Shown here: positions 25,145 to 33,195 of the stretch, in pieces | Position numbering within the stretch: position 1 is the first letter of the stretch | Layout: the number at the start of each line of letters is the position of its first letter | Source of the DNA: Candidatus Omnitrophota bacterium | GTDB taxonomy: Bacteria; Omnitrophota; Gorgyraeia; Aquiviventales; Aquiviventaceae | DNA length: 48,650 bases | Direction: 5' to 3' | NCBI GenBank assembly: GCA_023247255.1 | Contig: JAHFGV010000019.1 | Coordinates: 1-48,650 of the forward strand | The notes under the pieces: generated by a model | Databases searched by the model: none | Told to the model about the DNA's origin: nothing | The model's input: only the letters and a program-made list of their open reading frames with translations | Program-made: the position numbers and the translations under genes

Positions 25145-26284
25145 TTACCGGGGGACTTCCCGCCAAGTAACCAGGGTAGGACGTTTGACGGTGAATGGAA
25201 GGACCACCTGCTGGGCTGTCTCTGATCCAAGAAGTCGGATGTCGTGGTAAATATTGAGGCGCCTCCGAAAACGTATGGCATCATCTCGTGAAACCATGGA
25301 ACCATCTATCCGTAGGGAATCGGAATTGCCCCAGCCAGCCAGGGCGTGATTGGTGAAGAGTACCGCATCGATCACTGCCGTCGATCCGTTCTTGTTGTTC
25401 AGGTCATCGCTGGCATCGATGAGTTTCTTGAAATCAGAGTCTGAGAGTGTTGATTCATAGAATTTACGCTCACTGTGGTCCATCTTTTCCCCTGGGACAA
25501 GACCTTGTTTATCCACCTGGTCGTAGTTTCCATCAAAGCAGGGCGTTTCGCCGTTGCAGGAAGATGCATCAGTGTTGCCGTAGCCCAACAAGTCGGCATC
25601 CGTCTGATCGACCACATAGGCTTGCGTCACCGCGCTAGCAGTACCCGAACTCAAAAGAGGCAGGACCTGATTTCTAAAGGCAGTGGAAGTATAATCCCCG
25701 ATGATGATGTTACCTTTCGCGACAAGCCCAAGCATATCTTTGGTATCTGGATCCGGAAATCCAAAACCATAGGTCGGATCACCGGGATAGGCATACCCAT
25801 AAGGAACCCACGAGGTACATTCTGAGCCGGTCCTAGTACAAGTACCTCCACATGTCCAATTTCCTGTCGTGGTCTGGCCACAGGATGGGGTCGGGGCATC
25901 ACAAACGTTATTAAAGGTCAGGGTACAGCTTCCACAGTTATCCGTTCCAGTAGTACTCATCTGAACACAAGAGGGGGCCGGACCAATGCAGGTACCACAG
26001 CTACAGGCTGCACCGGTCATAGTACAACTACCCCCGCATGTCCAATTTCCTGTCGTGGTCTGGCCACAGGATGGGGTTGGGGCATCACAGACGTTGCTAA
26101 ATGTGTTGGTGCAAGAATCTCCGCAGTCATTCGTTCCGCTCGTTGTTAAATTACTGCAGTCTGCGGGTGGGGCATTACAATTACCACAGCCTCCTCCTCC
26201 AGCACCAAAGGCTGGCTCGGATATAAGGCTAGAGAAGATGAGTATGCCAAGGATGGTCCCAGCAAGGCAGAAGAATCGTCGCAT
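25145..26284 (-). CDS. Cys-rich secreted protein with C-terminal half of a PilX-like pilus protein
   Basis: 379 residues. A signal peptide (MRRFFCLAGTILGILIFSSLISEPAFG) precedes a Cys-rich region with a duplicated unit ending DAPTPSCGQTTTGNWTCGG. The rest (from about residue 145) reads DMLGLVAKGNIIIGDYTS, STAVIDAVLFTNHALAGWGN and GSMVSRDDAIRFRRRLNIYHDIRLLG, close to what normally forms the C-terminal part of PilX-like surface proteins. The preceding gene supplies the N-terminal part and stops short of it. I choose the ATG at 26284 because of the signal peptide and a GGG-rich site upstream. Placement with the prepilins suggests a role in the pilus or its surface assembly. Confidence 0.75.
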   Translation of the reverse strand: MRRFFCLAGTILGILIFSSLISEPAFGAGGGGCGNCNAPPADCSNLTTSGTNDCGDSCTNTFSNVCDAPTPSCGQTTTGNWTCGGSCTMTGAACSCGTCIGPAPSCVQMSTTGTDNCGSCTLTFNNVCDAPTPSCGQTTTGNWTCGGTCTRTGSECTSWVPYGYAYPGDPTYGFGFPDPDTKDMLGLVAKGNIIIGDYTSTAFRNQVLPLLSSGTASAVTQAYVVDQTDADLLGYGNTDASSCNGETPCFDGNYDQVDKQGLVPGEKMDHSERKFYESTLSDSDFKKLIDASDDLNNKNGSTAVIDAVLFTNHALAGWGNSDSLRIDGSMVSRDDAIRFRRRLNIYHDIRLLGSETAQQVVLPFTVKRPTLVTWREVPR

Positions 26285-26329
26285 GTTTAAGACCCTAGCC
26301 CTTATATGATCAATTGTGTGAAGCAAAAT

Positions 26330-27898
26330 TTATGGAACACACAGCGGTTGTGGCGGTGGTGCCACACCTGGTGCGTAATAGGACCCATCATTGCACACAG
26401 TTCCCAGGTTACCGGTGCTCGATCTTTCCCGGATACGCCCTGGATTAGCCGACTGAGGATGCGTCTCTCGCTCAAGGCCATACCATCTGTTCGGAGACAC
26501 ATATATCAGCTCACCTACGATGTGTATGTTGCGCCCTGAGTAAATCGTACCCCGACCCGTCACATAGCCTTTGATGATCACATCGCCTGTAGCCACGATC
26601 GGACCATCGATGTTAACTGGCTTAGTGGAGGTTCCTACCAAAACCAGCGGTGTATGATCATCCGTGGGATCCAGGGAATCGGGGCCTGCATAGATTCCTG
26701 AGATGGTTTTGTCTGTGTCGTTACCATCGGCAATCAGATCTGGACCGAGATCCTTGTATGTGAGGACGGACCCCGTACCCCCATTCTTGTTTGAATACGT
26801 CATCGCTAAGGTTTTGTAGAGGCCCAGATTCCCAAGATAGGGAATCGGTTGCGGGTCCTGGTTTGGAAACTTCTCCTGGTTAGGAAATGCAGGCTGTCCT
26901 GTGGGTCTGGGCTGGGTATCCCATCCTGATCCGTAAGGAAGAATCTTCGGAAGCGCAGGATTGCCTATGGCCGGCTGGCCCGGAAAGGTAAGATCACGCG
27001 TGGGGCGTGACCGACGTGAGTTTGGATAGTTCCCGAAGCTATCGAGATAGCTCGTACGCGAGGCATGTTGGTTTGGATCCCCCACGATCACGCCTGTCGA
27101 AACGATTCCTGTCCTTGGATCCTTCACCTGAGGATTGTTTGAGGCATAGAGATCCCCTTGGACGTACATGTTGTACACCTTCAGCGGAGTTCCAGCTTTG
27201 TATCCGTCCATCTTTAGATCGCCATTGGAACGCACCTCTCCGTTGATGTAAACCCATGTGCTACTGGGAACGTCAAACCAGCCATAGTTGTTGACGAAGT
27301 AGGCGTACTTGAAGATATCAGATGGGCCCAAGACGATTTCGTAGATGGCTTCGATGATCTTCGTGGTGGACCCCACCGTTGCCTCGGCTCTGATTGTCAT
27401 CCGACGGGGAGCTAAGGAGTTGGTGGCATCTGTAGAGACAAGGTCTGTGATCCACGCTCGTGGAGCCTGCGTCGGCGTTCCAACCGCCGCGCAGGTGGTT
27501 GATTTAACGGTGGGCAAGCCGGTCGTGATGCAGCGCGGATCCGTGCTCGTTCCATCTCGTTTGGCATCTCCATTCAAATCAAAGAGGGGATTTTCCTTTG
27601 TCAGTACTTGTGGGTCTCTGATGTTCGAACCGAGGGTATCGAGCCAAGTCATGGCCTTGACCGCATCCCCTTGATAGGCCAATTGGTAGACGTTTGAGGA
27701 ATGGAAGCGATAGAAATCCTCACGCATCTGCTCTAAGGTGCCTTGCGCGAGATCCAAAGCTTGAAAGCTCTCGCGCTTGCGCTCGGTAGCCAACCGCTCG
27801 GTCATGGTGCGCATCGTTAGGGTGGTGGAATAGGCAAGAAAGACTGTCAGCATCAGGAAACTGACAATTAAAACGATGCCGCGATTATGAGCATTCAT
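26330..27898 (-). CDS. PilX-like type IV pilus assembly protein
   Basis: 522 residues. The N-terminus NRGIVLIVSFLMLTVFLAYSTTLTMRTMTERLATERKRESFQALDLAQGTLEQM is the PilX_N pattern, with the membrane helix and helical neck of a minor pilin. A long beta-rich surface part follows (YAYFVNNYGWFD, INGEVRSNGDLKMDG, IYAGPDS, PIVATGDVIIKGYVTGRGTIYSGRNIHIVGELIYVSP). It ends abruptly in PPPQPLCVP, where relatives would continue with the module found in the next gene. I prefer the ATG at 27898; an ATG at 27925 is the alternative. Confidence 0.82.
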   Translation of the reverse strand: MNAHNRGIVLIVSFLMLTVFLAYSTTLTMRTMTERLATERKRESFQALDLAQGTLEQMREDFYRFHSSNVYQLAYQGDAVKAMTWLDTLGSNIRDPQVLTKENPLFDLNGDAKRDGTSTDPRCITTGLPTVKSTTCAAVGTPTQAPRAWITDLVSTDATNSLAPRRMTIRAEATVGSTTKIIEAIYEIVLGPSDIFKYAYFVNNYGWFDVPSSTWVYINGEVRSNGDLKMDGYKAGTPLKVYNMYVQGDLYASNNPQVKDPRTGIVSTGVIVGDPNQHASRTSYLDSFGNYPNSRRSRPTRDLTFPGQPAIGNPALPKILPYGSGWDTQPRPTGQPAFPNQEKFPNQDPQPIPYLGNLGLYKTLAMTYSNKNGGTGSVLTYKDLGPDLIADGNDTDKTISGIYAGPDSLDPTDDHTPLVLVGTSTKPVNIDGPIVATGDVIIKGYVTGRGTIYSGRNIHIVGELIYVSPNRWYGLERETHPQSANPGRIRERSSTGNLGTVCNDGSYYAPGVAPPPQPLCVP

Positions 27899-27932
27899 TT
27901 CTTTAGTCCTTCCGGCTTCACTCATCCTCTAC

Positions 27933-28478
27933 TTATCGCCTCGCCACCCGCATGCTCACCATAGCGGGGGAGTTGACCTCCCAACCTGCTGTCGGATAAG
28001 CTAGCCCGCTGGTCTCCACACAATTATTGTTGCCATTGTTTTCCCCGATGCGTGCGGTATTGCGAAAGGTCCAACAGACTGCCACATGCAGATCCAAGAG
28101 ATTGGGCGGATTGACCACGTCCGCGCTGCGAATTTGAATCGATAACATCCCTCCAGGCAAATTCGCCAGAGGCTCTTGCTGTTGCCCGGCTTGTGCCGCA
28201 GCGAATGCTGCTCCGGTCCAGAGCGTATCGAAGTCCGTCGCTGCCAATTGCTCCAGCCGACCTTGCGCGGCATGAAGCGCAATTTGATACTGGCTCAAGT
28301 AATCGGTGTGTATCATCCCCTGCTGCATCCCAAGCAGATACGCCACTGACGCACTGGCGAACAATAACATCCCGACGAGCATCTCGACTAATGTAAATCC
28401 CGATACCCCATCGGCCCATAGCCCATTACCTCTGCAGGAGGATCGTGTTCTTTCGGCTTTCTGTATGTATCGTCTCAT
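27933..28478 (-). CDS. Type IV prepilin-like protein (PilV-like)
   Basis: 181 residues with the class III signal GFTLVEMLVGMLLFASASVAYLLGM, where cleavage by prepilin peptidase after Gly would expose Phe-Thr-Leu-Val-Glu. The leader before it is long and basic. The C-terminal part has a Cys pair (VCWTF, NNCVE) that may form a disulphide. It precedes the PilX-like gene by a few bases and follows the c-di-GMP-like leader. Confidence 0.85.
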   Translation of the reverse strand: MRRYIQKAERTRSSCRGNGLWADGVSGFTLVEMLVGMLLFASASVAYLLGMQQGMIHTDYLSQYQIALHAAQGRLEQLAATDFDTLWTGAAFAAAQAGQQQEPLANLPGGMLSIQIRSADVVNPPNLLDLHVAVCWTFRNTARIGENNGNNNCVETSGLAYPTAGWEVNSPAMVSMRVARR

Positions 28479-28499
28479 CTGGTGTTGCGATTGCGATGA

Positions 28500-28690
28500 T
28501 GCTCTCAAACATGAGAGCCGGGTCACCAAAGGCTTCGCTTACTCTCTCCTTCGGCAACCCGGCGATCCTTGGCCTCATTCGGCAGCCTGGCTATCCCTCA
28601 AGGACCCGTGGCTTTCCCGGTGTACCTTAAGTAGGATACACCGCCCTGCACCCGTAGCGCAGGTGACCCCGGATTACTCCGGGTGTGGCG
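28500..28690 (-). ncRNA. Possible c-di-GMP-I (GEMM) riboswitch region in the prepilin operon
   Basis: The minus strand carries GGGAAAGCCACGGGTC followed by GGATAGCCAGGCTGCCGAATGAGG, very like the core CGCAAAGCCACGGGTC and 3' end AGCCGGGUUGCCGAA of c-di-GMP-I riboswitches. A hairpin GGTGTA-TACACC precedes it. Further on, GCCGGGTTGCCGAAGG pairs over 16 positions (three wobbles) with CCTTTGGTGACCCGGC, a possible terminator or second 3' half. The 5' GGGCAAACC box is not conserved, so the aptamer may be degenerate. It sits between the PilW-like and PilV-like genes, a usual place for such switches. Confidence 0.45.
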
Positions 28691-28754
28691 TTTCGAGAGG
28701 TTCTATCCAAAAGCTTACCTCATGCGCTCCCGTTTTTGCAATCGAAAAATTCTC

Positions 28755-29321
28755 TCATGGATTCTGGACAAAGATCTGGGTCTGGACGGATTGCGAGCCG
28801 ACTCCTTGCGGCGTGGTGCCTTCAGTCGATAACACGATCTGGACAACACCCCCTGCCTGACAACTTGGGGTAAAGGCACTGATACGAGCAGCAACAATCC
28901 GGGTAGGATTCGCACCCTCCGTACGCAGAAGGGTTCCCTGCCCCGCTGCGTTACATGAAGTGCATTGATACGTTACCCGTGTACCACCGGGACAAGCCCC
29001 ATTGACGCAAAAGCTCAATGACGGCGGAGGGGGATTCGCAGGATTGCAGACCAAACCGGTCTGGGAGGCTCGATGCAGATCTTCGCTCAGTCGATTCAGC
29101 CCTTGTTGGACCTGAGTTATGCTGACCAACTGAGCATCCGTACGATTCCACACCCGCTGGCCTGAGCTAGCCAGCACCAGAGAGATACCGCCAATAAGGA
29201 CTAGAAAGGTAGCGCTCACCACTAAGACTTCCACCAGCGTCAGACCGCATGTTTTCTGCCACAGCCGCCTGAGTGCCGCGACTCGGATAATACCTACCGC
29301 ACGAACGTTAGGCATGTTCAT
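28755..29321 (-). CDS. Type IV prepilin-like protein (PilW/PulJ-like)
   Basis: 188 residues with the prepilin motif CGLTLVEVLVVSATFLVLIGGISLVL and the neck region QRVWNRTDAQLVSITQVQQGLNRLSEDLHRASQTG, as in PilW/PulJ minor pilins. Several Cys residues (CNPANP, FCVNGACPGG, CTSCNAAG, PSCQAGG) suggest disulphides. It is the first gene of the cluster; the true start may be the ATG at 29321 or 29315. Confidence 0.83.
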   Translation of the reverse strand: MNMPNVRAVGIIRVAALRRLWQKTCGLTLVEVLVVSATFLVLIGGISLVLASSGQRVWNRTDAQLVSITQVQQGLNRLSEDLHRASQTGLVCNPANPPPPSLSFCVNGACPGGTRVTYQCTSCNAAGQGTLLRTEGANPTRIVAARISAFTPSCQAGGVVQIVLSTEGTTPQGVGSQSVQTQIFVQNP

Positions 29322-29392
29322 AGGCAAGGCCGTCCGAAAAAAGTATATCTGCCTGTGCGTACAAAAAACAAGAAAGGGTTTCTCAGCGGCTC

Positions 29393-29471
29393 TAACAGGT
29401 TGTTGAAAAACTCAGCTGACGAAGCTGCGAGGCAGGCAACTTGCAGATGCGCCTTTTTCAGCAACCTGTTA
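29393..29471. repeat. Family C hairpin (compact copy) at the cysteine synthase stop
   Basis: TAACAGGTTGTTGAAAAA (29393-29410) pairs at 17 of 18 positions with TTTTTCAGCAACCTGTTA (29454-29471). On the minus strand its first triplet TAA is the stop of the cysteine synthase gene. The interior CTGACGAAGCTGCGAGGCAG words also pair. With a run of T at the far side, it is a credible terminator. Confidence 0.7.
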
Positions 29472-30455
29472 ATGAGCCCTGTAAGCAACGCGCGCAGAAA
29501 CAGAAGACGGCAACTCATCAAACAAACCCTCAGTGAGGTAGCGATTGCCGGAATCAGGGAAGATGAGGGCGATAACGGCTTTTTGCTTGGACGCGGCCAT
29601 GCGTTCTGCAAGTATCACACTGGCAGCCAAGGCGGCACCGGCGGAAGGGCCGATGACCATGCCTTCTTCAAACGCTAATCTCTTGAGCGTTGCGTAAGCC
29701 TGCTCGGTAGAAACAAACAGGGTCTCATCAGGCACGGCGGGATCGTAAATTCCAGGGACGATGGCAGAGGCTAAATGTTTCAGGCCTTCAAGACCATGCA
29801 GGGGTGTCGCCGGCTGGACGGCAATAGATCGGATGCGGGGATTGAATTCCTTCAAACGCCGGCTGGTTCCAATCAAAGTACCGGTAGTACCCAGCCCGGA
29901 GACAAAATGAGTAACCTGTCCTTGTGTTTGCTGCCAGATCTCAACAGCAGTCGAGTGGTAGTGCGCTTGCCAGTTGGCAGGATTGCTGTACTGGTCCAGA
30001 TAGAGGAATTTTTCAGGAACACTTTCCGCAAGACCCTTGGCCTTGCGAATCGCACCATCTGAGCCCTGCAAGGGATCAGTGAGAATGACCTCAGCGCCAT
30101 AACGGCGCAACAACCCTAAGACCTGGGCATTTGCGTTTTTTGGCACACAGAGGGTGAGGGGATAACCTTTGACGGCCGCGATCATCGCATAAGCGACGGC
30201 CGTATTGCCTGAAGAAGCATCCAACAATCGGATCCCCTTGCGAATCTGTCCTTTTGCTTCAGCAGCGGCAATGATGGAAGCGGCGGCTCGATCTTTAACC
30301 GATCCCCCAGGATTGAACCACTCCGCTTTGGCCAGGAGCTTCACGCCTGGATACGCTTTCCGGATTCGAAAAAGCTCTAAAAGTGGGGTATTGCCGATGA
30401 GATTCAATAAGGACGTAGGCTCTTGCGGCAAGACTGGTTGTCTTTCTTCACTCAC
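29469..30455 (-). CDS. Cysteine synthase (CysK/CysM type)
   Basis: A PLP enzyme of about 328 residues making cysteine from O-acetylserine (or a phospho form). LIGNTPLLEL, the PLP lysine Lys54 in NPGGSVKDRA, ASSGNTAVAYA and the phosphate loop SGLGTTGTLIG are all present. FNPGGSVKDR with LLDASSGNT is closer to CysM. I use a GTG start at 30455 because the conserved domain begins ten residues later; the frame is open to 30698, but that part is repeat-like and overlaps sufT. It ends the suf transcript, where it could supply cysteine to SufS. Confidence 0.9.
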   Translation of the reverse strand: MSEERQPVLPQEPTSLLNLIGNTPLLELFRIRKAYPGVKLLAKAEWFNPGGSVKDRAAASIIAAAEAKGQIRKGIRLLDASSGNTAVAYAMIAAVKGYPLTLCVPKNANAQVLGLLRRYGAEVILTDPLQGSDGAIRKAKGLAESVPEKFLYLDQYSNPANWQAHYHSTAVEIWQQTQGQVTHFVSGLGTTGTLIGTSRRLKEFNPRIRSIAVQPATPLHGLEGLKHLASAIVPGIYDPAVPDETLFVSTEQAYATLKRLAFEEGMVIGPSAGAALAASVILAERMAASKQKAVIALIFPDSGNRYLTEGLFDELPSSVSARVAYRAH

Positions 30456-30573
30456 CCATCGCGTTCCGTCAGTGGGAATCGTGATTTGTGATTGGTGATT
30501 GGGTTGTCCCTTCCACCTTGAATCACGGGTCCCGAACCCACGGCCCTGAGCAACCTCAGGATTGCGCGCGGTA

Positions 30574-30948
30574 TTATCTCTGACTTTCAAGCTCCGGGCC
30601 ACCTTCGGTGTCCTCATCTTCTCCCCACTCCAGCCCCAGGGCAATCTTGCACTCCTCAGAAGCCATCGTGCGCGGATCCCAGACAGGGGTAAAAACAATA
30701 TTCACCATCGCTTCTTTGACCCCAGGCAACAGGCAAACTGCTCGCTGGACCATCGCTTTCAGTTGCGGTCCATAGGGGCAAAAGGGAGAGGTAAAGGTCA
30801 TCGTCACCTTGACCGCTTCTCCCTCAGGCTGAGGATTCACATCAACGCCATAGATCAACCCGAGATCCACGATTCCCAAATGCAGCTCAGGATCCTCAAT
30901 CGGCTTGAGCGCTTCTTTTACCTGTTCCTCTGTAAGCATTCTTGTCAT
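30574..30948 (-). CDS. sufT: SufT/MIP18-family Fe-S assembly protein
   Basis: About 124 residues. The DUF59 fold is marked by LTEEQVKEALKPIEDPELHLGIVDLGLIYGVDV and TMTFTSPFCPYGPQL. The Asp-Pro-Glu segment and the single conserved Cys in PFCP are family features; SufT-like proteins help mature and deliver Fe-S clusters. Several starts are possible (30963, 30948, 30939); AAGGAAAGG favours the middle ATG. The acidic tail (EWGEDEDTEGGPE) is unremarkable. Confidence 0.85.
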   Translation of the reverse strand: MTRMLTEEQVKEALKPIEDPELHLGIVDLGLIYGVDVNPQPEGEAVKVTMTFTSPFCPYGPQLKAMVQRAVCLLPGVKEAMVNIVFTPVWDPRTMASEECKIALGLEWGEDEDTEGGPELESQR

Positions 30949-30976
30949 CCTTTCCTTGATCATTGCTAACCGTTGA

Positions 30977-31414
30977 TTACTGGCTGCTGTAATTCTTGAG
31001 TCCTTGCTCCACTACGTTCCAAGACAAAGCCGCGCATTTCACACGCACGGGAAACTTGCGCACACCGGCAAGCGCCTCCAGATCTCCTAAGTCAACGGAA
31101 TCATCCGGATCCTGACCTTGCATCAGAGCCTTCATTGTGTCGACGATGCGCCAAGCTTCCTGAATCGTCTTGCCTTCCAGTTGGGTAGCGAACATCGAGG
31201 CCGCCGCTTGACTGATCGCACAGCCTTTGCCACGGAATCGCACTTGGTGAATCCGTCCCCGCTGCATCTGAAGATGAAAGGTTAATTCATCCCCGCACAG
31301 GGGATTGGCTCCTTCCACTTTAACTTGGGCGACGGGAAGCTCACCGACATGCGTCGGGTTTCTGAAATGGTCGAGAATGACATCCCGGTACAACTCGTCC
31401 AGTTGATCCAACAT
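30977..31414 (-). CDS. sufU: SufU/NifU-type Fe-S scaffold or sulfur-relay protein
   Basis: 145 residues. MLDQLDELYRDVILDHFRNPTHVGEL is the family start. The metal ligands are Cys40 with Asp42 in NPLCGDE, Cys65 in GKGCAIS and Cys127 in VKCAAL. SufU-type proteins accept sulfur from SufS. It follows sufS with 162 bases between, which include a family A scrap. Confidence 0.93.
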   Translation of the reverse strand: MLDQLDELYRDVILDHFRNPTHVGELPVAQVKVEGANPLCGDELTFHLQMQRGRIHQVRFRGKGCAISQAAASMFATQLEGKTIQEAWRIVDTMKALMQGQDPDDSVDLGDLEALAGVRKFPVRVKCAALSWNVVEQGLKNYSSQ

Positions 31415-31516
31415 TCTCGTGGATTCTCCACGGCCTTACGGCCATCTATTGATGCGCGCGCAATTGCATGACAGGATTCACCGTCGAGAAACACTGTCAT
31501 TCTGATTGGCGAGACT

Positions 31517-31562
31517 CAATAACAGAGGTTTTGCAAATATGACGCCAGTGGCAAAGTAGCCC
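31517..31562. repeat. Family A remnant
   Basis: ACAGAGGTTTTGCAAATATG followed by CCAGTGGCAAAGTAGCC matches the left end of family A (CTGAGGTTTTGCAAAATGCA) and the words after it; the rest of the element is absent. Confidence 0.5.
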
Positions 31563-31576
31563 AGTGACTAACTCGT

Positions 31577-32827
31577 CTACATGCGGACAGACTGGCGGTT
31601 AAAAAAGGCTTTGGTTGTCTGGAGAGCTTCCATCAACCGATCCACTTCTTCTTTAGTGTTGTAAATATAGAAACTCACGCGCCCGGTCGCCGCTACCCCC
31701 AGACGACGCATCAGGGGTTTCGCGCAATGATGTCCTGCCCGAATCGCTATCCCTTCGGCGTCCAGCACCGTGCCCACATCGTGGGGATGCAAGCCATCGA
31801 GGTTGAAGGCAATGACCCCCCCTCGAGTCATTCCTGCTTCGCGCGAACCATAAAGAGTGAGTCCATCGACCTCTGAGAGCCGACTCAAAGCATAGGACGT
31901 CAACTCCAGATCGTGGGCAAAGACTTGATCCATCCCCAGCCGCGTTAAATACTCTAAAGCCGCACCCAAGCCGATCACCCCACCAATGTTGGGCGTGCCG
32001 GCTTCAAATTTCCAAGGAATTTCATTCCAGGTAGCCGATGTCAACTGCACATCCGATATCATCTCGCCTCCCCCCAGAAACGGCTCCATGGATTCTAGCA
32101 GTTTTTCACTGGCATAAAGCACCCCGACCCCTGTTGGCCCTAACATTTTATGGGCTGAAAACACAAGGGCGTCACAGTCCAATTGCTGCACGTCAACAGG
32201 CAAATGCGGAACGGCCTGCGCTCCATCCGCCAGAATCAAAGCCCCGTGCCGATGGGCCGCTTCGGCAATCTGCCGGATGGGATTGATCGTCCCCAGGACA
32301 TTGGACATCAACGTGAGGGAAACCAATTTCGTGCCATCCGCAAGCAGCCTCTCTAGATGGCTCAGATCCAAGCGTCCTTCATCCGTGATGGACAGAAAGG
32401 CCAGACGTGCCCCGGTGGCTTTTGCAAGCAACTGCCACGGAACGAGGTTGGAGTGGTGCTCCATTTCAGAAAGGAGAATCTGATCCCCCGCAACGAGATG
32501 AACCCGTCCCCAGGCATGAGCAAAAAGATTGACGGCTTCGGTGGCGTTTCGGGTAAAAACGATCGTGCGGCTGGAAGATGCGCGAAGAAACCGAGCCGTC
32601 ATTTCTCGCACCGCTTCATAGGCACAGGTGGCTTCATCCGAGAGTGTGTGCACCCCCCGGTGGATGTTGGCATTGAAACGGCTGTAGTAGTCGATCAGCG
32701 TATCGAGGACATGGCGGGGTTTCTGAGTCGTCGCCGCATTGTCGAGATAGACCAAGGGCTTGTCATGAACCTTACGGCTCAGGATGGGAAAATCTTCTCG
32801 AATGCGTCTGACGTCAAACATCGTCAT
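31577..32827 (-). CDS. sufS: Cysteine desulfurase SufS
   Basis: 416 residues. A class V PLP enzyme that takes sulfur from cysteine. The PLP lysine lies in FSAHKMLGPTGVGVLY. The active Cys is in RAGHHCAKPLM, the group II (SufS) pattern. The N-terminus VRRIREDFPILSRKVHDKPLVYLDNAATTQKP and HSNLVPWQ with SLTLMSNVLGTINP are typical. It lies between the Rieske and sufU genes in the suf operon. Confidence 0.97.
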   Translation of the reverse strand: MTMFDVRRIREDFPILSRKVHDKPLVYLDNAATTQKPRHVLDTLIDYYSRFNANIHRGVHTLSDEATCAYEAVREMTARFLRASSSRTIVFTRNATEAVNLFAHAWGRVHLVAGDQILLSEMEHHSNLVPWQLLAKATGARLAFLSITDEGRLDLSHLERLLADGTKLVSLTLMSNVLGTINPIRQIAEAAHRHGALILADGAQAVPHLPVDVQQLDCDALVFSAHKMLGPTGVGVLYASEKLLESMEPFLGGGEMISDVQLTSATWNEIPWKFEAGTPNIGGVIGLGAALEYLTRLGMDQVFAHDLELTSYALSRLSEVDGLTLYGSREAGMTRGGVIAFNLDGLHPHDVGTVLDAEGIAIRAGHHCAKPLMRRLGVAATGRVSFYIYNTKEEVDRLMEALQTTKAFFNRQSVRM

Positions 32828-32880
32828 GCTGTTTTCGAGTTTGCCCGTTGTCGAGTGTGCGCGTTAGCACCTTAAACGCG

Positions 32881-33195
32881 CTAACCGATCTCTACTTTCA
32901 CGTCATCTCCTTCGACCCTGACCGGATACGAATGTACGGCAACAGCGGCCGGCAAACACAGGACCTTGCCCGTCCTCACATCAAAGCGCGCCCCATGGCG
33001 GGGACATTCGATCGCCGTGCCATCCAGCCATCCATCGGCCAAAGACCCGTCGTCATGCGTGCAGGTATCATCGATAGCGTAGAAGCCTTCCAATGTATGG
33101 CAGATGATGAGACGTTTGCCGCTGACTTCGACTGGCTTGAGCTGTCCCACCAAAATCTCTGTGATCTTTGCAACCGTGATAAATGTGTCAGCCAT
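32881..33195 (-). CDS. Rieske [2Fe-2S] ferredoxin-like protein
   Basis: 104 residues. Cluster ligands are Cys45-x-His47 (CTHDDG) and Cys64-x2-His67 (CPRHGARFD). It is the small, soluble type found as an electron carrier or assembly partner, with no membrane anchor. The ATG at 33195 overlaps the sufD stop by 8 bases. Rieske proteins of this kind often accompany SUF operons; its partner is not known. Confidence 0.93.
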   Translation of the reverse strand: MADTFITVAKITEILVGQLKPVEVSGKRLIICHTLEGFYAIDDTCTHDDGSLADGWLDGTAIECPRHGARFDVRTGKVLCLPAAVAVHSYPVRVEGDDVKVEIG

